The notes under the pieces: model-generated | What the model was told of the DNA's origin: nothing | The model's input: only the letters and a program-made list of their open reading frames with translations | Databases searched by the model: none | Assembly (NCBI RefSeq): GCF_021531355.1 | Contig: NZ_JADYTS010000003.1 | Location: forward strand, 1-64,000 | DNA from: Leyella stercorea | Lineage (GTDB): Bacteria > Bacteroidota > Bacteroidia > Bacteroidales > Bacteroidaceae | Length of the DNA stretch: 64,000 nt | Direction: 5' to 3' | Part shown: one piece after another, positions 17,305 through 27,300 of the stretch | Numbering within the stretch: the first letter of the stretch is position 1 | Layout: every line of letters begins with the position of its first letter | Translations under genes and position numbers: made by a program

Positions 17305-18460
17305 ATCCTGCAACACACATATACAGAGCGAACATCCAGTGGGCACTGATGGCTGCTACGAGTCCGCCGCAGAAATGCGCCATGATGGCTTTGGGTGTAA
17401 GGTCGCGATAGCCGATGGAGTCGAGCATGGCGGTATGGGTGCTGAGGAATCCGCTCCAGCACATACCGATGGCCGTGAATACGGCTATGGCATTGCCGTC
17501 AATCCATCCGTGAGTGATGAATCCCGGAATCAGACTGAGGGCTGCACCTACCGCTCCGAGAGCAGTAATCGGGAAGGCTACGAGGTGCGGGTCGTGGAAT
17601 CCGAACAGCCACTCGAATACGAAGTCAATCTTATTGGCAAGCCAAGGCAGCAGTTCTACGCCCTGATAGGCAGCGCCGTTGTACGTTCCGTCCACAGCCG
17701 GACCGAACGTAAATATCATCACAAAGGTAGAGATGATGAGCACGCCGGGGATGATGGCAATGCCCACCTCTACACCGCTGCGTCCGCCGTCGAGCATAGC
17801 GTTGAGCAGACGGATGAATACGGTCTTCTCGGTCTTCTTGTCTTCCTCCTCTTCTTCCTTTATATCTTCCTTCGATACGGCATCCTCAACGGCATATTGC
17901 GGATAGGCCTTGAGCACGAAGCGCTGCATCAGCCGTGTGGAGCATACGCATCCGCAGCACGCTCCTACAAGTCCTATGAGCGGGGCGACGTAATATCCCT
18001 GGCTTGCCATGAACACTATGACGAGCAGTCCCATTCCGAATGCCGTGCCGAAGTTGGTGAGCGATATGAACTGGTACTTCTTGAAGTAGCTTGCAAAGCG
18101 CTTGTCGTTGGCAAGCGAGATGATGGCGGGATTGTCCGATAGGAATGTCATCACGGCGCCCAACGATGTCACGCCGGGCAGATTGAATATAGGGCGCATC
18201 AGCGGACGCAGCGTGCGCTCAAGCAAAGCCACCACGCCAAACTCCACAAACACTCTGCCCAGGGCACCCGTTATCACACATATACTCATCAGATAGAACA
18301 CGGTGTTGAGCAAAAGGTCGTGGGCTGTCTTCATGATTGTGTTGAGCATGTTGGGTACGCCCATTATTATGCCCAGATAGCCGAACAAGACTATTACTGA
18401 CGCGATGCACCACACTCCGCTCGGAATGAGTGTCTTGCTTTTTTGATTGTTCTTACTCAT
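17303..18460 (-). CDS. Nucleoside-recognition (Gate) domain membrane protein
   Basis: 385 residues with about eight to ten membrane segments. TFLSDNPAIISLANDKRF and FGTAFGMGLLVIVFMAS in the first half and GWIDGNAIAVF plus HTAMLDSIGYRDLTPKA in the second half give the two-fold layout of nucleoside-recognition/Gate proteins of the YjiH or CD0519 type. A very acidic cytosolic loop (KEEEEEDKKTEK, about 205-220) separates the halves. Inner-membrane transport of an unknown solute is likely. It lies downstream of the porin gene on the same strand, 97 bp away; a joint transcript is possible. Confidence 0.75.
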   Translation of the reverse strand: MSKNNQKSKTLIPSGVWCIASVIVLFGYLGIIMGVPNMLNTIMKTAHDLLLNTVFYLMSICVITGALGRVFVEFGVVALLERTLRPLMRPIFNLPGVTSLGAVMTFLSDNPAIISLANDKRFASYFKKYQFISLTNFGTAFGMGLLVIVFMASQGYYVAPLIGLVGACCGCVCSTRLMQRFVLKAYPQYAVEDAVSKEDIKEEEEEDKKTEKTVFIRLLNAMLDGGRSGVEVGIAIIPGVLIISTFVMIFTFGPAVDGTYNGAAYQGVELLPWLANKIDFVFEWLFGFHDPHLVAFPITALGAVGAALSLIPGFITHGWIDGNAIAVFTAIGMCWSGFLSTHTAMLDSIGYRDLTPKAIMAHFCGGLVAAISAHWMFALYMCVAG

Positions 18461-18509
18461 AGTTCATAAATTATTAACCATTGTCCATTAACTTCACGAG
18501 CGAAGCGAG

Positions 18510-18545
18510 TTATCTTCCTATAACTTCCAATAACTTCTTTCGCTT
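18510..18545. repeat. Degenerate AACTTCC-type heptamer run
   Basis: The spacer between the porin and membrane-protein genes carries TATAACTTCC, AATAACTTC and related units at about 7-9 bp intervals, similar to runs near 39000-39140. Confidence 0.4.
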
Positions 18546-18557
18546 GCGAAACTTAGG

Positions 18558-19589
18558 TTATTTGCTTTTCCACGACAGCAGATGCAGTTTGGCTATGAAT
18601 GCCAGTCGCACAGTAGTCTGATTGTCTTTCATTGTTCCGGCAGGGTTGGTGTTGGTGCCGGTAGAGTGCGATACGGCAAGGCTTACACGCACGTCGGGCT
18701 TGCCCTTTGTGGGGAAGTATTCCAATCCACCGCCGTAGGCAGTCATCTCAGTGCCCGGCAACACACACTTGTCAGCTTCGGTGTCGGTGCGGTTCACGTC
18801 GTAAGCGAACTTGCCGAACAGTCCGAGATGCGGAATAAGACGGTAGTCGAGGCGCGCCATCACCGAACAGTCCTTGAAGAAGTAAGTCTGATGGCTTGCC
18901 GCACGGTTCATAAAGTCGAGTTCCAGAGAAGCATTGCCTGCGTTGAATTTGTTGCCGAGGGCAATGTACGAGATAAATTTACCGGGCATATACTCAATCA
19001 TATTTGCCGAATAGAGAGTGTTGAGCCAGCCATAGTTGCCTGCCCAGTGCAGATGATAAGCCATCATGTCGCGGTTGGCAGGAGTGTTGAATAGGCTTTG
19101 TGTCACCTGACCGGTGAAACGGCTCTTGCCGTTGGTGGTAGTATATGTAGCGCTGGCGCCAAACTGGAACGGAGCGATGTTGTTCCAGAATTCCGAAGCG
19201 AGGTATATGTCGATAGGGCAGCGGTCGTACTCATATCCGCCTACCATAGCCACCTGCTTACCGGCTGCTACGTTCCAGTGGTTGCTCAGCTTATAGTCGA
19301 GATATACCCAGTCGGTGCCGTCAAATCGGTCGTTTTCGTTCTTCTTTTGGTTGATGCGCTGACGCCAAGAGTAGGTGAGGCGGTCGGTAATCTGTCCGCT
19401 TACGCTGAACATAAAGTAGTCGCCTTTGAATCCCGAGGCATCGTGGCGTATCTGGTGGTCGACGCGGTCGTTAAGATAACTCACGCGAGTCTGAAGGTCG
19501 ATGTTTACGCTGGGCTTGAATTCGCCATCGGCAAGCGATGGTGTTGCCACACTGAGCAAACCCGCAATGAGGACATGGTATGGTCTCAT
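18558..19589 (-). CDS. Outer-membrane porin, phosphate-selective porin O/P-like
   Basis: 343 residues. A signal peptide ends near PSLADGEF (about 21). The mature protein is alternating barrel strands (LQTRVSYLNDR, FMFSVSGQITDRLTYSWRQRINQ, WNVAAGKQVAMVGGYEYDR), with the KQVAMVGGYEYDR element characteristic of the Porin_O_P group. It should form a general or anion-selective channel. It is divergent from the PL8 lyase across 133 bp with promoters in both directions; TACTTTTG on the minus strand (19636-19643) is a candidate -7 box. Confidence 0.75.
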   Translation of the reverse strand: MRPYHVLIAGLLSVATPSLADGEFKPSVNIDLQTRVSYLNDRVDHQIRHDASGFKGDYFMFSVSGQITDRLTYSWRQRINQKKNENDRFDGTDWVYLDYKLSNHWNVAAGKQVAMVGGYEYDRCPIDIYLASEFWNNIAPFQFGASATYTTTNGKSRFTGQVTQSLFNTPANRDMMAYHLHWAGNYGWLNTLYSANMIEYMPGKFISYIALGNKFNAGNASLELDFMNRAASHQTYFFKDCSVMARLDYRLIPHLGLFGKFAYDVNRTDTEADKCVLPGTEMTAYGGGLEYFPTKGKPDVRVSLAVSHSTGTNTNPAGTMKDNQTTVRLAFIAKLHLLSWKSK

Positions 19590-19652
19590 ATAATGAATAA
19601 TTAGTTTAATAGATTTTGGGTTATTATTAACATTGCAAAAGTAATAAATAAA

Positions 19653-19683
19653 TTTGATTTGTCAGAAATATCTTGTAATTTTG
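19653..19683 (+). promoter_or_regulatory. Promoter of the PL8 lyase gene
   Basis: TTTG (19653-19656), 19-bp spacer, TAATTTTG (19676-19683). The ATG is 40 bp downstream. Confidence 0.75.
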
Positions 19684-19722
19684 TGATATAAATAATAAAT
19701 TACCGTATCTAACCAATTTACT

Positions 19723-22605
19723 ATGACACAGAAGATCTTAAAATTGCTATTGTTCTTATTATCGTTCAGCGCTGCGGCTTCAGCCCAATTCGTAGGGTTT
19801 GAGGACCGGATTCCGCAAAACTTCAAATGCACGAATCCCCAGGAACTCACCCTTTCTACAGCCTATTATAAGGAAGGTGCGAAGAGCTTGGAATGGAATT
19901 TCACACCAGGCAGCGTGATTGACGTTGCTGCTGAAAAACCCTTCGCTGCGAACGACGCTGGCGGCATAATGTTATGGATATACAACGAGCGGCAGCAAAG
20001 CGACTCGTTGCGATTCGAATTCTACGCCCCCAACGGCGACGTATCTTATCGGTTTGCTTTCCGCCTTTATTCTGCCGGATGGCGTGCCTGCTGGATTGGC
20101 TTCAAAAACATGCAGGGCGACAAGAAGAACCATAACGTTGCCGGCTACCGCATCATTGCTCCCGAGCGCAAGGGTAGGGTATATCTCGACCGCCTCACCT
20201 TCCCAGTGAAGAAGATAAACGACCGCACCACTCCCGACCTTCAGATGCCCAGCAACAATTCGCTGACCTATCGCGACCTCTGGCACTGGTGCCGTGTGTG
20301 GCAGTGGGAACAGTACAAGTACGACATTCCTTTGGCCAAGCAGCTGACAGCCGACGAGAAGCAAGACCTCGCAACTGTTGAAAAGCGACTCACTGAGGCT
20401 CTCAACGTGCGCGTAGCTCCAAAGAAACAGGTAGAGAAAGCTTACGCTACATTCAAGAAAGTGAATATACGCAAGAGCGGCGACGGCTTCACCGGTGCTC
20501 CGATTGTAGCCCCCGATGAACTCAATCGCAAGAATGGCGAGATAACTCTCAATGATGTTGAGGACATGCTTGCAGGTTTTGCTCTTGACGCCTATTGCAA
20601 TCACTCGGCTGAGGCATCCAATAATTACTTCCTCGTTTGGGACTATGCCATCAATCAGGGATTCGCCTTCGGCAGCGGAATGGGCACCAACCATCACTAC
20701 GGCTATCAGATTCGCCGCGTGTACAACACCGCATGGCTCATGCGCGATGCTATATGGCGTTCGAAGAATCGCGACAACATACTCTCGGCACTCATCTTCT
20801 GGTCGGCATTGCAGGAGACTCGCGTCCCTGCCAAAGCAGGACGTGACGAGCTGCTCGACTCGTGGCACACTCTGCTCATGGCAAAGACCGTATCGTCTTT
20901 GCTTATGGTCAATCCGTGCGAACGTGCCCGTGCCCTTGCCGGACTGACACGTTGGCTCAGCGGAACACTTCAGTATACTCCCGGAACAATAGGCGGCATC
21001 AAGGTCGACGGCACCACCTTCCATCATGGCGGTTTCTATCCTGCCTACACTACGGGCGTGCTTGCCATGATAGGCCAGTACATCTCGCTCACCAACCATA
21101 CTCGTTACGTGCCTACGGTTGAGGCTCGTCAGGTGCTGAAGCAGGCTTTCCTCTCAATGCGCAATTACAGCAACATGTACGAGTGGGGCGTAGGCATCAG
21201 TGGCCGCCATCCGTTCGGCTCGTCGATGAAGGACGACGACATAGCCTCGTTTGCATATCTGGCACTTGCCGGCGACCTCTCGGGCGAAGGCAACAAGTTC
21301 GACCATCATCTTGCAGCCGACTATCTGCGCCTCTGCAAGAAGAACACTCCCGAAGCTGCCTACTTCCGTAAGGAGGGCATCAAGCCTGCCAAGGCTCCGC
21401 AGGGATTCTTCGTGTACAACTACGGTTCGGCAGGCATCTTCCGCCGCAGCGACTGGATGGTGACGCTGAAGGGCTACACCACCGACGTGTGGGGTTCGGA
21501 GATATACAAGAAGGACAACCGCTACGGCCGCTACCAGAGCTACGGCTCGGTACAGATTATGGGCTATCCGTCGCGTAAGGCGAGCGGTTTTGACGAGAAT
21601 GGTTGGGACTGGAACCGCCTGCCCGGTACCACTACCATTCATCTGCCGTTCGATATGCTCGACAGTCCGCTTCCCGGCACTACTATGGCACACAGCAAGG
21701 AGAACTTCTCCGGAACGAGTTCGCTTGAGGGAATGAACGGTATGTTTGCCATGAAGCTAATGGAGCGCAAGATGAAGAACTTCACTCCCGACTTCGTAGC
21801 ACGTAAGTCGGTGTTCTGTTTCGACAACCGTATGGTTTGTCTCGGCACCGGCATCAACAATAGCAATGCCTCTTATCCTACCGAGACCACTCTCTTCCAG
21901 AGCACATTCACTAAGGGCAAGAGCGACATTTATGTTGACGGTAAGCTGAAGGATGCCGCTTTCAGCATGGAGCTGAACGACGGCAAGGCACACTGCATTC
22001 AGGACGGCTACAACAACTACTACATCTTCAATTCAGGCGACGTCCGTGTGCAGATAGCCGAGCAGGAGTCGTGCCACGAGAAGACCCGCAAGCCAACTCA
22101 AGGAACGTTTGCCTCGGCATATATCAACCACGGTGTGTCGCCCAAGGATGCCTCATACGAATATCTGGTACTCGTACAGCCCACCAAGCAGGAACTTGAC
22201 GCTGCCCGCAGCAAGGCGCCTTATCAGATACTCTGCAAGGACAACACTGCCCACGTTGTGACGGACAAGCTCACGGGTATCACAGCCTACGCTGCCTTCG
22301 ACACCTATCAGCCGCAAGGCGACAAGCTGTTCAGTCTGATCCCTGCCGAGACAATGGTGATGCAGAAGGCTTCGGACAAGGGTGTCGTGATGAGCGTGTG
22401 CGACCCTAACCTGAATATCTCGGAGAAGACATTCACCACTAAGGAACCAAGCCGACCCATCGTGAAGAAGATTGTGATGAAGGGCAAGTGGAACCTGGCA
22501 CAGCCTAACGACAAGGTAAAGGTACAGACCACAGCCACGGAGACAACTCTCACTGTGACTTGCCAGCACGGTCAGCCGGTGGAGTTTAGGATGATTAAGG
22601 GATAA
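19723..22605 (+). CDS. Chondroitinase-type polysaccharide lyase, family PL8
   Basis: 960 residues with a signal peptide ending ASAQ (about 22). Order: N-terminal beta-sandwich (about 25-165, as in chondroitin ABC lyases), alpha/alpha toroid (about 175-560), then C-terminal beta domains. In the toroid, FHHGGFYPAY gives the catalytic H435 and Y442 with the same seven-residue spacing as His501/Tyr508 of Proteus chondroitinase ABC, and R495 in SGRHPFG corresponds to Arg560. It should cleave chondroitin or dermatan-type glycosaminoglycans by beta-elimination in the periplasm or at the surface. No sulfatase, GH88 or SusCD pair adjoins it, so it appears to be a stand-alone lyase with its own promoter. 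Substrate specificity beyond the family is inference. Confidence 0.85.
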   Translation: MTQKILKLLLFLLSFSAAASAQFVGFEDRIPQNFKCTNPQELTLSTAYYKEGAKSLEWNFTPGSVIDVAAEKPFAANDAGGIMLWIYNERQQSDSLRFEFYAPNGDVSYRFAFRLYSAGWRACWIGFKNMQGDKKNHNVAGYRIIAPERKGRVYLDRLTFPVKKINDRTTPDLQMPSNNSLTYRDLWHWCRVWQWEQYKYDIPLAKQLTADEKQDLATVEKRLTEALNVRVAPKKQVEKAYATFKKVNIRKSGDGFTGAPIVAPDELNRKNGEITLNDVEDMLAGFALDAYCNHSAEASNNYFLVWDYAINQGFAFGSGMGTNHHYGYQIRRVYNTAWLMRDAIWRSKNRDNILSALIFWSALQETRVPAKAGRDELLDSWHTLLMAKTVSSLLMVNPCERARALAGLTRWLSGTLQYTPGTIGGIKVDGTTFHHGGFYPAYTTGVLAMIGQYISLTNHTRYVPTVEARQVLKQAFLSMRNYSNMYEWGVGISGRHPFGSSMKDDDIASFAYLALAGDLSGEGNKFDHHLAADYLRLCKKNTPEAAYFRKEGIKPAKAPQGFFVYNYGSAGIFRRSDWMVTLKGYTTDVWGSEIYKKDNRYGRYQSYGSVQIMGYPSRKASGFDENGWDWNRLPGTTTIHLPFDMLDSPLPGTTMAHSKENFSGTSSLEGMNGMFAMKLMERKMKNFTPDFVARKSVFCFDNRMVCLGTGINNSNASYPTETTLFQSTFTKGKSDIYVDGKLKDAAFSMELNDGKAHCIQDGYNNYYIFNSGDVRVQIAEQESCHEKTRKPTQGTFASAYINHGVSPKDASYEYLVLVQPTKQELDAARSKAPYQILCKDNTAHVVTDKLTGITAYAAFDTYQPQGDKLFSLIPAETMVMQKASDKGVVMSVCDPNLNISEKTFTTKEPSRPIVKKIVMKGKWNLAQPNDKVKVQTTATETTLTVTCQHGQPVEFRMIKG

Positions 22606-22615
22606 AGCCCTACCC

Positions 22616-22652
22616 TGGAAGCCCCTCCCCGTAGGGAGAGGAGTGATGTGCT
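22616..22652. repeat. Diverged copy of a GC-rich palindromic repeat
   Basis: AGCCCCTCCCCGTAGGGAG and flanks, between the convergent PL8 and RluA genes. It resembles the better-preserved copies at 35532-35577 and 38917-38961. Confidence 0.55.
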
Positions 22653-22669
22653 ATGCAGGAGGTAAGGCA

Positions 22670-24352
22670 CTAATAAAATGGAAAGGCTGACTCCGATTTC
22701 CATTGCATTCTACGCCCCGTAACGGGGTGAGTGATTTCAAGTTCGGCGGCATTCAGATACATTCTGGGTGCCGCCGTTCCGCGTCCATACAGCGGGTCGC
22801 CGAGTATCGGGGTGGCGAGTCCGAGAGGGTGGGCACAGTGTACGCGCAACTGATGTGTGCGCCCCGTGTGGGGAAATAGCCATACGAGGGTGCGATGGTT
22901 TTGTGTGCTTACGACACGATATGTGGTGACCGACGGTTTGCCATGCTCCATGTCGACACGTTGGCGCGGACGATCCGTTATGTCGGGCATCAGGGGCAGA
23001 CTGATGGTGCCCTGCTGCAAGGCAGGAACGCCGTCGAGCACAGCCTCGTAGCGCTTGGCTGCGGTGCGGCAGGCAAACTGCTGCTGCAAGGAATGATAGG
23101 CTTCGAGGGTACGGGCTACAACCATCAGTCCGCTGGTGTCGCGGTCGAGCCGGTGCACCATTATCGGATTGCCGTCATACTGGTGCCAACGCTGGCGCAT
23201 TATCGACTCTACGCTCTCCACATTGTCCTTGCCCGGCACCGAGAGCATGCCTGCCGGCTTGTCGACAACGCATATTGCGTCGTCCTCATACACTATCTTC
23301 AGCTCTTCCGATGCGGTCGCTGTGAGCGGATTGGGTTCTACGTCGAGCCCCTGAAGCATGTGCGTCAGTATGGGCAGACACTTTGAACGGCATGCGGGAT
23401 AATAGCTCAGATGATGGCGTATCTCCTGCCGTGGCGACTCGCCCCACCAGAATTCAGCCATGCACACGGGCTGTAGTCCGTGGCTGTAGGCATACTGCAA
23501 CAGTTTGGGTGCGCAGCAGTCGCCAGCCCCGGCTGGTGGAATGCCGTGTGTGGTGGTGCTGAATATGTCGATGAGGTTGCGCTCTTCGCCACGCGCGTTG
23601 AGCATGCGGTATTGCATGAAGAGCCACCGTTGCAGTTCGTCGCTCATGCTGCGGCGGCGCTGTCGCAATGCAGCTATGCGCTCGTCGTATTGAAATGTAA
23701 GGGCATGGGCAGCCGAGAGTTCCATGTCGAGACGTTGTTTCAGTCGGCGCAGGTCGGCTTTCAGCGTCTGGCTCTCGCGCGTCATGGCAGCCGTTTCAGC
23801 CTCGCTGATGTGCACGAGTCCTGCCTGGGCATCGCTGCGACGGCGGTCGCGCTCAGCCTTGGCGCTTGCTATGTGCTGCTTCATGGCAGCAATACGGTCG
23901 GCAGCCTTCTGTCGCAGCGCCGCTTCTTCGGCTTTGACACGCTTGTATTCATCCGAATGGCGTATGCAGTCTATCTCTCTGTTGATGTCGGATATGCTGC
24001 GTTCGGTCACCTTAAAGTGTCCGTCGGGCTGTTGGGCATCGAATACGGGTGGCACAAAGTAAGCCCAGTCGTTGCGTCCGGCAAGCAATCCGGAGTAAGC
24101 GGCAATAAATCCTAACTCGCAACTCCTAACTCCTAATTCGTAATTCCTAACTCCTAATTCGTATCTCACCACCAGTACACCGAACATTTTGCCACAACTC
24201 GTCTCGCCCTGCCATACGCCCGACTCGACGATGTGGTGCTCGACTTCGGCGGCGGCAAGGCGGCATAGCGGATGCGGCTCGTAGCAAAACGGGAAGGTGA
24301 ACTGGTGGGGTGGCTGTATGTCGGTATTTAAATGATGTACGATTTTATTCAT
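22670..24352 (-). CDS. RluA-family pseudouridine synthase with long N-terminal extension
   Basis: 560 residues. The catalytic domain fills about 350-555: the motif HRLDRDTSG has the catalytic D403, preceded by VVDKPAGMLSVPG and followed by GRTHQLRVHCAHPLG. The first 340 residues are a Bacteroidota-type extension with a long charged coiled coil (about 120-245). Residues 64-82 consist of a YELGVRN-like heptapeptide repeat encoded by an in-frame run of degenerate 7-bp repeats (see the repeat entry). The product should isomerise uridines in rRNA or tRNA. It follows the PUL regulator on the same strand by 39 bp. Confidence 0.88.
   Translation of the reverse strand: MNKIVHHLNTDIQPPHQFTFPFCYEPHPLCRLAAAEVEHHIVESGVWQGETSCGKMFGVLVVRYELGVRNYELGVRSCELGFIAAYSGLLAGRNDWAYFVPPVFDAQQPDGHFKVTERSISDINREIDCIRHSDEYKRVKAEEAALRQKAADRIAAMKQHIASAKAERDRRRSDAQAGLVHISEAETAAMTRESQTLKADLRRLKQRLDMELSAAHALTFQYDERIAALRQRRRSMSDELQRWLFMQYRMLNARGEERNLIDIFSTTTHGIPPAGAGDCCAPKLLQYAYSHGLQPVCMAEFWWGESPRQEIRHHLSYYPACRSKCLPILTHMLQGLDVEPNPLTATASEELKIVYEDDAICVVDKPAGMLSVPGKDNVESVESIMRQRWHQYDGNPIMVHRLDRDTSGLMVVARTLEAYHSLQQQFACRTAAKRYEAVLDGVPALQQGTISLPLMPDITDRPRQRVDMEHGKPSVTTYRVVSTQNHRTLVWLFPHTGRTHQLRVHCAHPLGLATPILGDPLYGRGTAAPRMYLNAAELEITHPVTGRRMQWKSESAFPFY
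24108..24166 (-). repeat. Heptamer repeat run inserted in frame in the RluA-type gene
   Basis: Read on the minus strand the units are GAATTAG, GAGTTAG, GAATTAC, GAATTAG, GAGTTAG, GAGTTGC, GAGTTAG. Three units make 21 bp, so the frame is kept and the peptide repeats every seven residues. Confidence 0.85.
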
Positions 24353-24353
24353 A

Positions 24354-24398
24354 GTGACAAGTAGACGAGTAGACGAGTAGACATGCTTTGTCTACCCA
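24354..24398. repeat. Octamer repeat run with small inverted repeat
   Basis: GACAAGTA GACGAGTA GACGAGTA GACA in the 39-bp spacer between the regulator and RluA-type genes, followed by GTAGACA/TGTCTAC. Same octamer family as at 38016-38140 and 49151-49217. Confidence 0.7.
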
Positions 24399-27300
24399 CG
24401 TGAATACTCATTTGGCGTGATGCCGTAGGTTTTCTGAAACACTTTTGAGAAATAGCTTGAGTTGGAGAATCCCACCATATACATCACCTCCGACACCGAG
24501 AACCGTCCCTCGCGCAGCATGATGGCGGCGCGTTGCATGCGTATATGGCGAATGAATTCAACGGGAGTCTTGCCCGTCATCTGCTTCACCTTGCGATAGA
24601 GCAGCTTCGAACCCAGTCCGAGCAATTCCTGGAGGCGCGTAACGTTGAAGTCGGAGTCGGCTATATGCGCCTCTACGGTGTCTGTAATCTTGGCGAGCAG
24701 ACGAGCGTCGGCAGTGTCGATGTCAATGTCTTTTGGTGTTGCGGTGTCGCTGCCAGCGTGCTGAGTTGACGTTGAGGCTGTCTGAGCAGGTGCAAAGCCG
24801 ATAGTCACGACGGTAAGGTTGTCGGTGCTCTCCACTGCTGTCAGCGCCCCTTGCTGCTCGGCAAATTCACGAACGAGGGCGAGCGTGTTGGTGGAGTCGG
24901 GCTTGCTGTTGTCGGCTACTGAGTAGTAGCGGTTGAACACAAACGGTATGTCGGTCTGATGTATCGTCATGCCGGGTATCGACACGTTCAGCTTCACCCT
25001 CTTGTCGTCGGCTGTAAGGGTCAGGTGTAGGGGCTCGTCGTCGGTGCGGTTGTTGACGGCGAAGTCGATAAGCTCAGCCAGTACGGGCTGCAGGCGCACC
25101 ACGTCGACACACACGTAGGCAGTAGGCACATCGGTGCGATAGTCAATCTCCACCGCCTTGCCGTAGCGCGAGCGTGCATCGTCGGCTGCGCGTCGGCAGA
25201 AATCAACGATGTCGAGCGTTGTCTTCGGTGTATAGTCGGAGTCGGTTTTGGATTGCTGCACGTCGAGAGCCTTATACACAAGCATGTTCATGTCAACTAC
25301 GTCGTGGCGCATCTGCTCCAGTCGACGCACGCCGCTGGTGTCCTTTTCGGCATGAAGCATGTCGAGCACCGAGCCGAACAGCGAGCCGAGCGGCTGCTTG
25401 ATCTGTCTCGACAGATTGTCGAAGAACTGCGAGCGTGCTGCCGACTCCTGCATGATGCGCTCCTTGGCGGCACGCTCCTCGTGCAGACGGCGTCGCATCA
25501 TGTAGAAGTTCATTATCCACACGAGCAATGCTGCAATCACAAGCAGATAAACAATCTTAGCCCACAGCGACCAGTACCATGGCGGAAGGATGGTAACGCC
25601 ATAGCTGAGCACGTCGTCGCTGGCTTCGCCCAAGGCATCAATCTGGCGCACTTCAAGCGTATAGCTGCCCGGAGGAAGGGCGTTGTAGCTTATCTCGTGG
25701 CGCTCGCCGTGCATGTATTGCCACGTGCGGTCGATGCCTTTCAGACGATAGGCGTACACGCAGGGTTGCTGTCCCGAGAAGGGAAGGTCGGACAGTTGGA
25801 ACGTGACGTTGTTCTGTGTGGAGGCGAGCGTCACTGCCGACAGATATGCCGTGCTACCCTCTTCGGGTACAAACGACTTGCCGTCGACCATCATGCCCGA
25901 CATGAACATGTGGCTGTGCTGCCGCTTCTCGTTCATACGGGCAGTGGGTATGCTCACCACAGCGTCGTTGCCGCCAAGCAGAACGCTGCCTGACACGCGG
26001 TCGTAACAGATGGCAAGCGGACGGAATCCGGGCACGGCGAAGCGTAGCGATGTTCCGTCGGCACGCAATATGCAGCAGTCGTTGCCCATGACAGCCCACA
26101 TGTCGCCCTCTACCTGACACAGCATTGCAGAGGCTTCGTCTCCATATCCGGCTATGCTGAAGCTGCGGTCGGCGCCGGCAGAGATTCCGAAGCGGCGTAT
26201 CTCACCATCCATTGCCGCCCAGAGGTTGCCCTCGCGGTCGGCAGCAAGGTCGTTGATGATGCGGTCTTTGCCTACGACGTGCTCCACACGCATCGTCTTG
26301 GGGTCGATACGGTCGAGTCCGCGGTCGTACATTCGCGCCCATATGCGGCCGCGTCCGTCCCTGACGAGCTGCCACACGTGTATGCCCTGCAACTGCGAGA
26401 GCAGATGTCGGTCGGCTACTACCACGCCATCGGTGGCGTTGAGCAGCTTCTGCTTAGCCACCACGAAAACGCCTCCCATATACGAGCATATCCAGTAGCG
26501 TCCCATTCCGTCGTCCACAACGTCGTAAGCCCACGCCGTGCTGTAGCGTCGCGAGTGGTCTACCACCACGACGTTGCGCATCTGTCGTGTCTGCGGATTG
26601 TATATGTTGAGTCCGTGGTCGGTGCATACGAGCACACGGCCTTCACGGTCTGAATAGACACGGCGCACACGGTTGTGCGACATATAGTGTGTAGTTGAGG
26701 TCTGCCGATACCACGCCATGTCGGCACCCGCATCGGGCAGGAATCCATGCCGTGCGCTGTAGCCGATGAGTCCGTTGGTGCCGCCGAGCCACAGCATATT
26801 GTCTGTGCTGCGGAATATGAGATGCAGACAGTTGCCGTCGCCCGTACGTGTGATGTCGCTGAGCGGAGTGTAGGTGTAGAATGGGCGCTGCTGTATGTGC
26901 GACACGCCCTGGTCGGTGCCAGCCCAGAGGTTGCCCCAGCGGTCGCTGAACACCGCCCACACTATGTTGTTGGCTATGGAGCGAGCCGAGCGCGAGTCGT
27001 GCAGAGCATGGCGCACGGCATTTGTTACCTTGTTATATATGAACATTCCGTTGTCTGTGCCTGCATATATGTTGTCGCCGTGCAATGCAAGCGACTTGAT
27101 GGAGTTGCCAGTGAGCGGCGCTACGGGCTGTAATGTGTGCCAGTCGTAACGGAAGAGCGCGCCTTCGGTGCCTATCCACACGTCATTGGTGCCACGGTCG
27201 GGGGCGAGAGCGTTGACGAGCGGCTGCGGACTGTTGCCTATTGATATGCGGCGCACGCTGCCATTGGGCAAGCGTAGCGCCAGTCCGCCTAAGGTTCCGA

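Noticed and set aside
19972-21099. 375-residue minus-strand ORF in the PL8 gene
   Set aside because: Low-complexity hydrophobic translation of the opposite strand of a conserved catalytic domain.
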